DNA of 64,000 nt from Saprospiraceae bacterium (GTDB lineage Bacteria; Bacteroidota; Bacteroidia; Chitinophagales; Saprospiraceae): NCBI GenBank assembly GCA_016715405.1, contig JADKAE010000007.1, positions 124,001 to 188,000 of the forward strand, given 5' to 3'. How positions within the stretch are numbered: position 1 is the stretch's first letter; every line of letters begins with the position of its first letter. Of this stretch, positions 41,084 through 50,036 are shown piece after piece. The notes under the pieces were generated by a model that was not told the DNA's origin, searched no databases, and was given only the letters and a program-made list of their open reading frames with translations. The position numbers were made by a program, and so were the translations under genes.

Positions 41084-41115
41084 TTTGTGTAGTAAAGTAG
41101 AAAAATTTATCTTTG
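41084..41115 (+). promoter_or_regulatory. Promoter of tRNA-Ala
   Basis: TTTG (41084-41087), 20 bases, TATCTTTG (41108-41115). This is an exact match to the Bacteroidota sigma-A consensus, about 40 bp upstream of the tRNA. Confidence 0.85.
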
Positions 41116-41153
41116 CATCCGCTGTCGCCAAAGGGTAGCAGTGTAGTATTTTC

Positions 41154-41227
<74 letters not shown>

Positions 41228-41235
41228 CAACAATA

Positions 41236-41274
41236 AAGGCCTTCTCTGGCGTAAGCCGGGGAAGGCCTTTTTTT
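41236..41274 (+). terminator. Terminator after tRNA-Ala
   Basis: AAGGCCTTCTCTGGC - gtaa - GCCGGGGAAGGCCTT (two G-T pairs), followed by TTTTT. Confidence 0.93.
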
Positions 41275-41397
41275 AATTACGAATTACGGGAATTACGAAT
41301 TACGAATGAAATTATTTTTTAATTTATAAATTAATCATTATTAATTCGTAATTCGTAATTCGTAATTCGTAATTCGTAATTCGTAATTCGTAATTTT
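41275..41397 (+). repeat. Inverted heptad element, unit AATTACG / AATTCGT
   Basis: The left arm (41275-41310) is AATTACG units. The core (41311-41342) is made almost only of A and T. The right arm (41343-41397) is eight AATTCGT units. It lies between tRNA-Ala and a small membrane gene, whose ATG is 7 bases past it. Confidence 0.9.
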
Positions 41398-41403
41398 GAC
41401 CTT

Positions 41404-41640
41404 ATGGCAGACCTCATTGGCTACATCGGTGTTTTCCTGATCTTATTGGCGTATTTTCTGAGCGTATACGGCAAACTATCGCAGTCCGATAGCCTTTATC
41501 TGATATTGAACCTGGTTGGCGCAGGGTTGGCGTGCATCTCTTCAATCCTCATACAATCCATACCTTTTACTATATTGGAGGGCGCCTGGGCGTTGGTTTC
41601 GCTTCTTGCGTTGTGGAAAAACCATCGAAAAGTCTCTTAG
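41404..41640 (+). CDS. Small two-to-three-helix membrane protein (CBU_0592-like)
   Basis: 78 residues, nearly all hydrophobic: LIGYIGVFLILLAYFLSVYG, LYLILNLVGAGLACISSILI and ILEGAWALVSLLALWKN form three likely membrane helices, ending in a basic tail. The Gly-Tyr-x-Gly start and GAxW motif resemble the CBU_0592-like domain, often a sensor or transport helper. Function unknown. It converges on the LytTR regulator gene. Confidence 0.65.
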   Translation: MADLIGYIGVFLILLAYFLSVYGKLSQSDSLYLILNLVGAGLACISSILIQSIPFTILEGAWALVSLLALWKNHRKVS

Positions 41641-41650
41641 TCGCCTTGTC

Positions 41651-42376
41651 TTATCGCTCATAGCGCAGCAGGCGCAGCAGTTCGTCCATATTGGCTTCGC
41701 TGACCGGGATTTCGTGGGCGCCGATCGTGATCTGGTGGTTGCGGATGGCCTCAATCTTGTCGAGGTGTACGATAAAGGATTTGTGTACGCGGAGGAATTT
41801 TTGGGAAGGCAGCTTTTCCTCTATACCTTTGAGGGTAGATTTAGTCAGAATGGGCTTAGGGGCATTTTTAATATAAATTTTCACATAATCTTTCATGCTT
41901 TCGATAAAAAGCACCTCGCCTACCGGTATTTTCACCAGGGCGTATTCCGAATTGACAAAAAAGGAATCGGGGCTATCGGGGGGGGCTTGTGTTGTGGGGG
42001 GGGTAATGCCGTTGCGCAACTGCCAGATTTCGAGCGCCTTGTGAGTTGCTTTGGCAAAGCGGTCGAGGCTCACAGGTTTCATCAGGTAATCTACTACATC
42101 GAGTTCGTAGCTTTCTATGGCATAATTGGCGTAAGCCGTCACGAATATCACCATCGGCCTGGTGCGCAGACCGGCCAGGAATTTGGTGCCCAGCATACCC
42201 GGCATTTGTATGTCGAGGAACATAAGGTGTACCTCTTCCTTTTGCAACACCTCCATTGCTTCAAAGGCGTTTTTGCAGGTAGCTACCAGTTCCAAAAACG
42301 GCATCTGCAGGATATAGTCTTCCAGCAACTTGCGGGCCATACTTTCGTCGTCGACGGCGATGCAGCGGAGTTTCAT
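41651..42376 (-). CDS. LytTR-family response regulator
   Basis: About 241 residues from the ATG at 42376; upstream codons only translate repeat DNA. The receiver domain has acidic DDE (about residues 9-11), phospho-acceptor Asp in FLDIQMPG, Thr in VTAYAN and Lys in MKPV. The C-terminal LytTR DNA-binding domain (NSEYALVKIPVGEVLFIES ... FLRVHKSFIVHLDKIEAI) follows. It pairs with the histidine kinase directly upstream. Confidence 0.95.
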   Translation of the reverse strand: MKLRCIAVDDESMARKLLEDYILQMPFLELVATCKNAFEAMEVLQKEEVHLMFLDIQMPGMLGTKFLAGLRTRPMVIFVTAYANYAIESYELDVVDYLMKPVSLDRFAKATHKALEIWQLRNGITPPTTQAPPDSPDSFFVNSEYALVKIPVGEVLFIESMKDYVKIYIKNAPKPILTKSTLKGIEEKLPSQKFLRVHKSFIVHLDKIEAIRNHQITIGAHEIPVSEANMDELLRLLRYER

Positions 42377-42379
42377 AAT

Positions 42380-42448
42380 GTTGTCGGTTATCGGTTGACG
42401 GTTGTCCGTTCTCGGCAACTGATAACCGACAACTGACAACCGACAACA
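42380..42448 (+). repeat. Inverted heptad element, unit GTTGTCG / GTTATCG
   Basis: The left arm is GTTGTCG, GTTATCG, GTTGACG, GTTGTCC, GTTCTCG. The right arm is the complement (AACTGAT, AACCGAC, AACTGAC, AACCGAC, AAC). It lies between the kinase stop and the regulator start. It shares the GTTNTCN unit but not the TAAAGT core. Confidence 0.85.
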
Positions 42449-42449
42449 G

Positions 42450-43499
42450 TTATTCATGGCCGAACTGCAACTGCAATTCCGCCACAAACCATTCATTATC
42501 TTTATGTAGTGTCAATTGGTGGCTATGGGGGTACAGCAACTCCAGCCGTCGCTTCACATTGCGCAGGCCGATACCGGAACTGCTGTCTTTGTCTTCGGGC
42601 AAATCGGGGGCGATTTTATTTTTGACAATAAAAGTCAGCGTTTTTTCATCAAAAAAAAGTGAAATATCGATGAGCGGGTCTTTTACATAACCTACGCCGT
42701 GTTTGAAAGCGTTTTCGACAAAAGGGATCATCAACATGGGTTCGATGATCTGGCTGTGGGCCTGGCCTTCTTTGTGAAAGCGGATATCAACGTCCTCGCC
42801 GAAGCGCAGTTGTTGCAATTCGATATAATTGGACAGATAGTCCACCTCTTTGTCGAGCGTGACCTGCGCATCTGCCGATTCGTACAGCATATAACGCATC
42901 AGCTCGGAGAGTTTGATCGTAACCGCTTCGGCCAGTTCGGAGCGCGAGCGGATCAGATATACCAGACTATTGAGAATATTAAAAATGAAGTGCGGGCTGA
43001 TCTGTGATCGCAGAAAAGCCAGTTCCGATTGCAGGCGTTCCTGCCTTTCTTCGCGCCGTCTTTTCTCCTGGTCGAGCAGATAAGTGATAAATCCGTATCC
43101 CGTACTTACCGCGGTAATAAACATGACGGGGATAAGCGTACGGTATAAACTGTTGTGTTTGTGATGAATATCCTCCGGCAGGAGCCAGTCTTTCATGAGG
43201 AGGTGCAAAACCGTTACGGCGGCAATCATTACAAATAGCGAAACCACATACGAACTCACCCCCCGTTTGTCAAGTATTTTGGGAATCAGCCATTCTGTGT
43301 TGAAGAAAAACAAGGGGATAAAAGTCAAATTCACCGGTATCATCAGGACCATAAAGCGGCGAAAGGTTTCGTGTCCCTCGGAATTGAGGAAGGGCCAGCC
43401 GAGCCACATACTCCAAAACAAGAGTAGGAACAAGAGCCGGTATATTTTTTCCGTATTTATTTTTCGCGGTAGCATGGCATACATTTTAAATCTATCCAC
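42450..43499 (-). CDS. LytS-type sensor histidine kinase
   Basis: 349 residues (starts at 43484 or 43475 are also possible). Four membrane helices in the first 150 residues are followed by a short coiled coil, the His_kinase motif SQISPHFIFNILNSL (phosphorylated His) and the ATP-binding PFVENAFKHG and GIGLRNVKRRL. No extracellular sensor domain is visible, so it probably senses a membrane or intramembrane signal and phosphorylates the LytTR regulator. Confidence 0.93.
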   Translation of the reverse strand: MDRFKMYAMLPRKINTEKIYRLLFLLLFWSMWLGWPFLNSEGHETFRRFMVLMIPVNLTFIPLFFFNTEWLIPKILDKRGVSSYVVSLFVMIAAVTVLHLLMKDWLLPEDIHHKHNSLYRTLIPVMFITAVSTGYGFITYLLDQEKRRREERQERLQSELAFLRSQISPHFIFNILNSLVYLIRSRSELAEAVTIKLSELMRYMLYESADAQVTLDKEVDYLSNYIELQQLRFGEDVDIRFHKEGQAHSQIIEPMLMIPFVENAFKHGVGYVKDPLIDISLFFDEKTLTFIVKNKIAPDLPEDKDSSSGIGLRNVKRRLELLYPHSHQLTLHKDNEWFVAELQLQFGHE

Positions 43500-43529
43500 A
43501 AAAATAGGGGTTATTTACCGAGCCGTTTG

Positions 43530-43690
43530 ACGAAGGAGATGAAAACGAGGATTGAGGAGATGAAAACCGGGAAACTCAGGGATATTCTGGGACTGCATGT
43601 TTACTAAACTTTCGAAGTTTAGTAAACATAGATCCGTAAAGTCCCAAAATCTCCTCCTTTGCCCTTTTTGCCTCCTCAGTTGCCCTACTC
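43530..43690 (+). repeat. Inverted repeat with perfect 33-bp hairpin in a gene-free gap
   Basis: The 360-bp gap between the kinase and the TonB-type gene holds a hairpin of 15-bp arms, ATGTTTACTAAACTT and its complement around TCG (43597-43629). It is nested in GGGACT/AGTCCC and in outer arms of GAGGAGATGAAAAC type (left) and AAAATCTCCTCC type (right). From 43690 to 43800 I see nothing further. Confidence 0.75.
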
Positions 43691-43804
43691 GTCTACACTA
43701 CAAATATGGTATTGTTTTTCGCCGTTGTTTTGTATCGTAATAGAACAGTTACATCAAGCTATTTATGCCAAATCTAAACAACCACTGTACTAATATGGTT
43801 ATGG

Positions 43805-43836
43805 TTTGGCATGTAGATGAAACTGACATAATTTTG
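43805..43836 (+). promoter_or_regulatory. Promoter of the outer membrane receptor gene
   Basis: TTTG (43805-43808), 20 bases, TAATTTTG (43829-43836), 25 bp before the ATG. Exact Bacteroidota consensus and spacing. Confidence 0.8.
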
Positions 43837-43861
43837 ACAAAACCTTATTACAATAGTTGAT

Positions 43862-46477
43862 ATGAAAAATTTACAAATCACCCTTAGTGTACTGTTGTTA
43901 AGCTTGTGGTCTGTTGCGCTTATTGCCCAGCAGCCGGCAGTTCCCGGCGGTAGAAACGGACAGATGAACATCGGTCATTTCTACGGCAAAGTCGTGGACG
44001 AAAAAGGCAAAGGCGTGGGCTATGCCACCGTAGAATTGTACGGCATGAAATTCGACTCGCTGAGCAAGGCCATGAAGAAAACCCTGATCACCGGGCAGAT
44101 CACCGAAGATAACGGCGATTTCAGCCTCGAAAAATTGCCGGTGATGGGCGAGTTTACTTTGAAAGTGAGTTTTCTGGGTTATGCGGATGTTGAGCGGAAA
44201 GTTTCTTTTGGCGGTGCCAGGCCATCGCGGCGGGCTGACGGGCAGGCCGACATGAGCGCAATGGCCGCCAAATTCGATCAGGATCTGGGCAATATCGTGC
44301 TCGAAACCCAATCGACAACCCTTAACGAAGTATTGGTAAAAGGCGAAGCCGGTAGTCTTACCCTGGCCCTCGACAAAAAAGTATTCCGGGTAGACAAAAA
44401 CGCCGTAGCTGCGGGCGGTACGGCCGAAGATGCCCTGCGCAACGTACCCTCGCTGGGTGTTGACCTCGACGGCAACGTGACCCTGCGCAACTCTTCGCCG
44501 CAGATATTCATAGATGGCCGGCCTTCTACGCTTACCTTAGAACAGATACCCGCCGACGCTATCGAATCGGTAGAAGTGATCACCAACCCTTCGGCCAGGT
44601 ATGACGCCTCCGGCGGCCAGGCCGGTATCGTTAATATCGTATTGAAAAAAGAACGCCGCATAGGCTATAACGGCAATATACGCCTGGGCGCCGACTCGCG
44701 CGGAGGCTTCCAGGGCGGCGCCGATATCAACGCCCGCGAGGGAAAATTCAACGCTTTCCTCAATGCCAACCTCAACAGCCGCAAAGGCATCTCGGAGGGC
44801 GAAACTGATCGAAGCAACCTGTTTGGACAAGTGCCCACCGACATCTTCCAGCGCACCGACTCCGATAACAGCCGCTTGTTTGCCAACCTGCGCGGCGGGC
44901 TCGACTGGTTTATTGACAATCGCAATACGCTGACCGCTTCCGGTAGCTTTACGAAAGGAAGATTCAACAATGATGACATACTCGGCATCCGCACCGATTC
45001 GCTGTATTCCAGCGGCACGACATTCAGCGAGTCTGTTAGAAATTCCAGCAACGAACGCGGATTCAATAATACCGGCGCAGCCTTATTGTACAAGCACAAT
45101 TTTCCCAAAAACCGAAAAGAGTTAACCGCCGATGTCAACTTCAACAGATCAAGCAGTAAAAGTACAGGTGATTTTAATACCCAATTTATTACATCGGGAT
45201 TTGAAAGCCTGGAGCGCCAGGAAAACAGCGGGGCTTCCAATTTTCTTACTATTCAAACCGACTATGTAGACCCCATCTCCGACAGAATCAAATTGGAATT
45301 GGGCGCCAGAGCGGCCATTCGACGCAATACCAACAACAGCGACAACTTCGTATTCGACCCGGATATCAATCAGTGGGTGCTGATACCCAACTTTGCCGAC
45401 CGCTACAAGTTTGACGACCAGGTTTACGATGCATACGGCTCGTTTAGTCACCAGTTCCCGAAATGGGGGTACATGCTGGGTTTGCGCGCCGAAAGCAGCC
45501 AATACACCGGCAACCTGGAAACGGTTGATTCGACTTTCACAAACGACTATCCGCTCAGCTTGTTCCCAAGCGTTTTTGTAACCCGCAAGCTCAACGAAGA
45601 AGACAATATACAATTGTCGTATACCCGGCGCATCAACAGGCCCAACTTCTTCCAGTTGATGCCTTTTACTGATTTCTCCGATTCGCTCAACCTGCAGCGC
45701 GGCAATCCCGACTTGCTGCCCGAGTTTACCAACTCACTCGAATTGTCGTACCAAAACTTTTTCTCCAAGAGCCACAACATATTAATTTCGGCGTACTACA
45801 AGCAGTCGACCGACCTGATCACCCGCTATCAATTTACCGAATTCGACCCCGGAATCAACCAGGAGATAGTAGTGAACACCTATGCCAACTCGAATAAAAG
45901 CGAAGCTTACGGCGTAGAATTTACCCTGCGCAATAACTTTAAAGATAAAATAGAGCTGACCACCAACGTGAACGTGTACAATTCATTGGTGGACGCGTCC
46001 AACGTAGAAGCCGGCCTCATCAACGAACAGTTTTCCTGGTTTATCAAAGAAAACGTATCCATTAAATTACCTGCGGCATTTACATTTCAGATATCGGGCG
46101 AATACCAAAGCCGTACTGCCTTGTCAGCAGGTGGCGGTGGCGGTCGTTTTGGCGGCGGCGGTGGCGGCGGCCATTGGGGCGGACCCACCAACACGGCTCA
46201 GGGATATACTATTCCCGTTTGGCATGTGGATGTAGCAATCAGAAAAGACCTGTTTAAGCGCAAAGCTACGCTTACGCTTAACGTCTCCGACGTTTTCCGC
46301 AGCCGTCGTACCGGGTCGTACGCAGAATCGCAGTATTTTATCCAGGATTCGTGGCGTATTCGCGACCCGCAAACGGTAAGGTTGAACTTTTCGTACCGCT
46401 TCGGAAAAATGGATACCTCGCTGTTTAAACGCAAGAATACGAATATGAATAGTGAGGGCATGGATATGATGCAATAG
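43862..46477 (+). CDS. TonB-dependent-receptor-like outer membrane beta-barrel protein
   Basis: 871 residues. A signal peptide (LQITLSVLLLSLWSVALIAQ) is followed by a carboxypeptidase-regulatory-like domain (GKVVDEKGKGVGYATVELYG), a plug (GTAEDALRNVPSLGVDLDGNVTLRN, IFIDGRPSTLTLEQIPADAIESVEVITNPSARYDA) and an outer-membrane barrel of the OMP_b-brl_3 type. A Gly-rich loop (GGGGGRFGGGGGGGHWGG) lies near residues 755-775. It probably takes up or exports a large substrate; no SusD partner is adjacent. Confidence 0.9.
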   Translation: MKNLQITLSVLLLSLWSVALIAQQPAVPGGRNGQMNIGHFYGKVVDEKGKGVGYATVELYGMKFDSLSKAMKKTLITGQITEDNGDFSLEKLPVMGEFTLKVSFLGYADVERKVSFGGARPSRRADGQADMSAMAAKFDQDLGNIVLETQSTTLNEVLVKGEAGSLTLALDKKVFRVDKNAVAAGGTAEDALRNVPSLGVDLDGNVTLRNSSPQIFIDGRPSTLTLEQIPADAIESVEVITNPSARYDASGGQAGIVNIVLKKERRIGYNGNIRLGADSRGGFQGGADINAREGKFNAFLNANLNSRKGISEGETDRSNLFGQVPTDIFQRTDSDNSRLFANLRGGLDWFIDNRNTLTASGSFTKGRFNNDDILGIRTDSLYSSGTTFSESVRNSSNERGFNNTGAALLYKHNFPKNRKELTADVNFNRSSSKSTGDFNTQFITSGFESLERQENSGASNFLTIQTDYVDPISDRIKLELGARAAIRRNTNNSDNFVFDPDINQWVLIPNFADRYKFDDQVYDAYGSFSHQFPKWGYMLGLRAESSQYTGNLETVDSTFTNDYPLSLFPSVFVTRKLNEEDNIQLSYTRRINRPNFFQLMPFTDFSDSLNLQRGNPDLLPEFTNSLELSYQNFFSKSHNILISAYYKQSTDLITRYQFTEFDPGINQEIVVNTYANSNKSEAYGVEFTLRNNFKDKIELTTNVNVYNSLVDASNVEAGLINEQFSWFIKENVSIKLPAAFTFQISGEYQSRTALSAGGGGGRFGGGGGGGHWGGPTNTAQGYTIPVWHVDVAIRKDLFKRKATLTLNVSDVFRSRRTGSYAESQYFIQDSWRIRDPQTVRLNFSYRFGKMDTSLFKRKNTNMNSEGMDMMQ

Positions 46478-46478
46478 G

Positions 46479-46532
46479 GTGAACTGTGAACTGTGAACTG
46501 TGAACAGATCTGGGAGCAGTTCACAGTTCACT
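46479..46532 (+). repeat. Inverted heptad element, unit TGTGAAC (second copy)
   Basis: The left arm is GTGAAC TGTGAAC TGTGAAC TGTGAAC, the core is AGATCTGGGAGC, and the right arm is AGTTCACAGTTCACT. Read in reverse, the core resembles that of the copy at 15183. It begins two bases after the receptor stop. Confidence 0.85.
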
Positions 46533-46542
46533 CAAAACAAAC

Positions 46543-46574
46543 AAAAGGCCGGGTGCATTCGCTCCCGGCCTTTT
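46543..46574 (+). terminator. Terminator after the receptor gene
   Basis: AAAAGGCCGGG, loop tgcattcgct, CCCGGCCTTTTT. Confidence 0.92.
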
Positions 46575-46579
46575 TGCAT

Positions 46580-46798
46580 ACATGGAAATCTGTTGTAATT
46601 GTAATCCCCCAATCTAAAAATTCTTGTTGAATCTGGTAAAGGGGTTAGTTTTAAATAGCGTGCATGTAAGGATTACATTAAAAATATGTATCAATCGTAC
46701 GTATTTGTCATTGGGTTTACGGACGAAGTTTCGCTTTGTTACAACAAAGGTTGTATTTTTTTAATATTTATTAAATAGAATAAATAAATGGCTGATTG
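46580..46798. other. AT-rich gap, nothing recognised
   Basis: About 220 bp of AT-rich DNA with no open frame, tRNA, convincing promoter or repeat. It lies between the receptor terminator and the 3' end of rimO. Confidence 0.5.
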
Positions 46799-48087
46799 TC
46801 AGATTAAAATAGAACCATACAGATCAAATTCCGTAGCTTCATCGATGCGCACCTGTGCAAAATCGCCGATTCGGGCATAATTTGTAGCTGCGTGCACGAG
46901 CACTTCGTTATCTACTTCGGGCGAATCGGCTTCGGTGCGACCGATAAAATACTCGCCTTCCTTGCGATCGAAAAGCACCCTAAAGACCTTGCCTTCTTTT
47001 TCCTGATTTTTCTCGTAACTAATGGTTTGCTGGATTTCCATAAGCTGGCGGGCGCGTTCGGCTTTAAGTTCTTCGGGCACGTCATCGGCGAATTCGTAGG
47101 CGCTGGTGCCTTCTTCGTGCGAATACTGAAACACGCCCAGGCGGTCGAAGCGTTGTTGGCGCACAAAATCGCAGAGTTCTTCAAAATCCTGGTCGGTTTC
47201 GCCGGGGAAGCCTACCAGCATGGTTGTACGCAGGGCAATACCCGGCACGCGGGCGCGGATAGCGTCGAGCAGGGCTTCCGTTTCTTCCCGGCTTATCTGG
47301 CGGCGCATCCGCGCTAACACGGGATTGGCGGCGTGCTGCAGGGGTATGTCGAGGTAGTTGCACACTTTGGGCAACCGGGCCATGGCGTCGATGATTTCGA
47401 GGGGAAATTTGCTTGGGTAGGCGTAGTGCAGGCGGATCCACTCGATACCGTCTACCTCCGACAGGGCATGGAGCAGTCGCGGCAGCTCGCGCGATTTATA
47501 AATATCGAGACCGTAATAAGTGAGTTCCTGGGCGATAAGCATGAGCTCCTTTACGCCGCGGCGCGCCAGGCTTTGGGCTTCCTTCACCAGGGCTTCGACG
47601 GGTTTCGACACGTGGCCGCCGCGCATCAGCGGGATTGCGCAAAACGAACAGGTGCGGTTGCAGCCCTCGCTGATTTTCAGATAGGCATAATGGGGTGGGG
47701 TAGTAATAAAGCGCTCGCCGATGAGGTCGTGTTTGTAGTCGGCATTGAGGCGCGCCAGCAATCCGGGAAGCTCGAGGGTGCCGAAGTAGGCATCCACCTC
47801 CGGGATTTCCTTTTCGAGGTCGTCCTTATAGCGTTGGCTGAGACAGCCTGTTACGTACAATTTGCGGCATATTCGAGTATAGTATCCACCGATTCCTGTT
47901 TGGCCAGGTCGATAAATCCACAGGTATTGATAATCACGATATTGGCGTCGTCGTCTTCGCTATCGTGCGCCACGTCGTATTCATTAGCCCGGAGCTGGGT
48001 AATCAAATTTTCGGAATCGACCAGGTTTTTAGAGCAACCCAGCGTGATCACGTTTACTTTATCGCGTTGTAATGTCTTGGTTTTCAT
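46799..48087 (-). CDS. rimO: Ribosomal protein S12 methylthiotransferase RimO (frameshifted)
   Basis: About 430 residues from the ATG at 48087. The N-terminal domain has VITLGCSKNLVDSENL and NTCGFIDLAKQESVDTILEY (second cluster cysteines), then VTGCLSQRYKDDLEKEIPEVDAYFG. The radical-SAM CxxxCxxC is EGCNRTCSFCAIP, and a C-terminal TRAM domain follows. Frames break near 47862-47867, after EYAA and before LYVTGC. One missing base would join them, but family members usually have several more residues here, so a longer loss is possible. RimO thiomethylates Asp in S12. Confidence 0.93.
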
Positions 48088-48100
48088 ATATTTGAAACCG

Positions 48101-48157
48101 TTGTAGGTTGTAAGATGTAGGTTGTGAGTTTTGGGTTGGAAAAAGTTTGCAAAGATA
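48101..48157 (-). promoter_or_regulatory. rimO leader: -7 box and a single-arm heptad array
   Basis: TATCTTTG on the minus strand (48157-48150) is a likely -7 box for rimO. Between it and the gene lie six heptads of TTGTAGG type (48101-48138, plus-strand reading), with no opposing arm, so this array would be in the 5' leader of the mRNA. Confidence 0.55.
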
Positions 48158-48196
48158 AGCATTTTCCGTATTTGGCTGTGGAAATAATAACATGAA

Positions 48197-48252
48197 ATGT
48201 AACTGTTTAGCGATTGGGTTTAGCGTTAGGGTTTGCGGTACCCTACTAAACA
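48197..48252 (+). repeat. Inverted repeat, AACTGTTTAG type (short copy)
   Basis: AACTGTTTAGCGATTGGGTTTAG on the left and CCCTACTAAACAATT on the right can fold back. It shares AAATGTAACTGTTTAG with the larger copy at 48337. Together the two copies fill most of the 380-bp gap between rimO and the SulP gene. Confidence 0.65.
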
Positions 48253-48336
48253 ATTAATTTGCATAAAAAAGATTGATTTTTTTGAAAAATCTGCGAACAA
48301 TTTTTCGTACTTGGGTTTAAAGAAAAGGTAATTACA

Positions 48337-48457
48337 AATGTAACTGTTTAGGTAACGGTTTAGTAGGGTTTAGCGATTGGGTTTAGCTGTATGTTTAGTT
48401 AACTAAACCCAATCGCTAAACTGCGAATGCACTAAACCCTACTAAACAGTTACTTAC
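48337..48457 (+). repeat. Large inverted repeat, TAGGGTTTAGCGATTGGGTTTAG type
   Basis: The left arm (48337-48395) holds GTTTAG motifs about every 7 bases, ending in GTATGTTTAGTT. The right arm (48399-48457) is the complement, through AACTAAACCCAATCGC to ACAGTTACTTACAAAT. The arms are nearly symmetrical, with almost no loop. It lies just upstream of the SulP start, so it could affect that gene's leader. Confidence 0.8.
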
Positions 48458-48467
48458 AAATAAACAT

Positions 48468-50034
48468 ATGACTAGTCGTAAGTTCAACATGTGGGCAAAT
48501 CTGGCTCAAGATTTGCCGGCCTCAGTGGTTGTATTTCTCGTAGCCTTGCCCTTGTGCCTGGGTATCGCCCTGGCTTCCGGAGCGCCTTTGTTTTCGGGAG
48601 TGATAGCCGGGATAATCGGGGGTATTGTGGTAGGCGGGCTCAGCAAATCGGCGCTCAGCGTGAGCGGCCCAGCAGCCGGTTTGGCAGTTATTGTATTAAA
48701 TGCCATCCAGAGCCTGCCCAGTTTCGAGGTTTTTCTGCTAGCCGTATTATTGGCCGGCGCGATGCAGATCGTTTTTGGCATTATTCGTGCCGGTGTGATC
48801 GGCGATTTTATACCATCGGCAGTAATCAAAGGTATGCTGGCTGCCATCGGCCTGATCCTCATCCTCAAGCAGGTACCTCATGCCGTGGGCTACGACGGCG
48901 ATTTTGAGGGCGACGAATCATTTTGGCAGCCCGACGGACGAAATACCTTCTCTGAGCTGTGGCTGATGCTTCAGGAGCAGCTATCAATGGGCGCAGTGAT
49001 TATCGCCTCGATTTCGCTGGTGTTTTTGTTTTGGTGGGACAAGCGCCAGTCGAGGATCAAAGGCTTTATGCGCTACATGCCCGGCCCCCTTGTCGTGGTA
49101 CTTTTTTGGCGTATTAGCCAATACGGCATTTGGCTTATGGGCCCCTTCCCTTGCCATCAAACCCGAACACCTGGTACAAGTGCCCGTAGCAGAATCTTTC
49201 CAGGGTTTTCTTACCCAGTTTACACTACCTGATTTTAGTTATATCGGGCACAGTCAGGTATGGATAATAGCCGCAACCCTGGCCGTAGTAGCCAGTGTAG
49301 AAACGCTGCTGAGCATTGAAGCCGTAGATAAACTCGACCCCTACAAACGTATCACGCCTACCAACCGGGAGTTGCTGGCCCAAGGCGCCGGCAATATGAT
49401 TTCCGGGTTGATAGGCGGTTTGCCCATTACCTCGGTAATCGTGCGCAGTTCGGCCAACGTAAGTTCCGGGGCGCGCACCCGCACCTCTGCCATCGCGCAC
49501 GGTATCTTGTTGCTGATCTGCGTAGTGAGCATCCCCAAATTGCTAAACCTCGTGCCCCTGTCGGCATTGGCTGCCGTACTTATTTCAGTGGGCTACAAAT
49601 TGACCAAACCCGAAATCTTTTTACGGAAATACGAAAAAGGCTGGGCCCACCTCATTCCTTTTGTCGTAACCATTATCGCTATATTGCTGAGCGACTTATT
49701 GGTGGGGATTGCCATCGGATTGGTAGTCAGTGCTTTGTTTATTATTTGGCGCAATTTCCGGGCGGCGGTTTTCCATATGCAAGACGGCAACAATTTTCTC
49801 ATCAGGTTTAAAAAAGACCTGTCGTTTGTGCACAAATACGAACTCAAACGCCTGCTCAGCACCATTCCCGAAAATACCAACGTATTGATCGACCTCTCGC
49901 AAACCAATTTTATCGATCTGGACAATGCGGAGATCATCAACGACTTCCTGGATAACGCTACCTACCGCGATATTCGCGTAACCCTGAAAACCGTACCTGA
50001 CAGTAAAGTACAACAAGCCATAAAAGCCGTATAA
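48468..50034 (+). CDS. SulP-family anion (bicarbonate/sulfate) transporter with STAS domain (one-base insertion)
   Basis: About 521 residues after removing one T. The SulP membrane domain has ten or more helices with LPLCLGIALASGAPLFSGVIAGIIGGIVVGGLS, VSGPAAGLAVI and GSGNM-like GAGNMISGLIGGLPITSVIVRSSAN. The C-terminal STAS domain has VLIDLSQTNFIDLDNAEIINDF. The two frames join in the T run at 49101-49107 (six Ts instead of five), giving MPGPLVVVLFGVLANTAFGLWAPSLAIKPEHL. The carbonic anhydrase gene starts 3 bp downstream, which favours bicarbonate as substrate. Confidence 0.92.
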
Positions 50035-50036
50035 TT

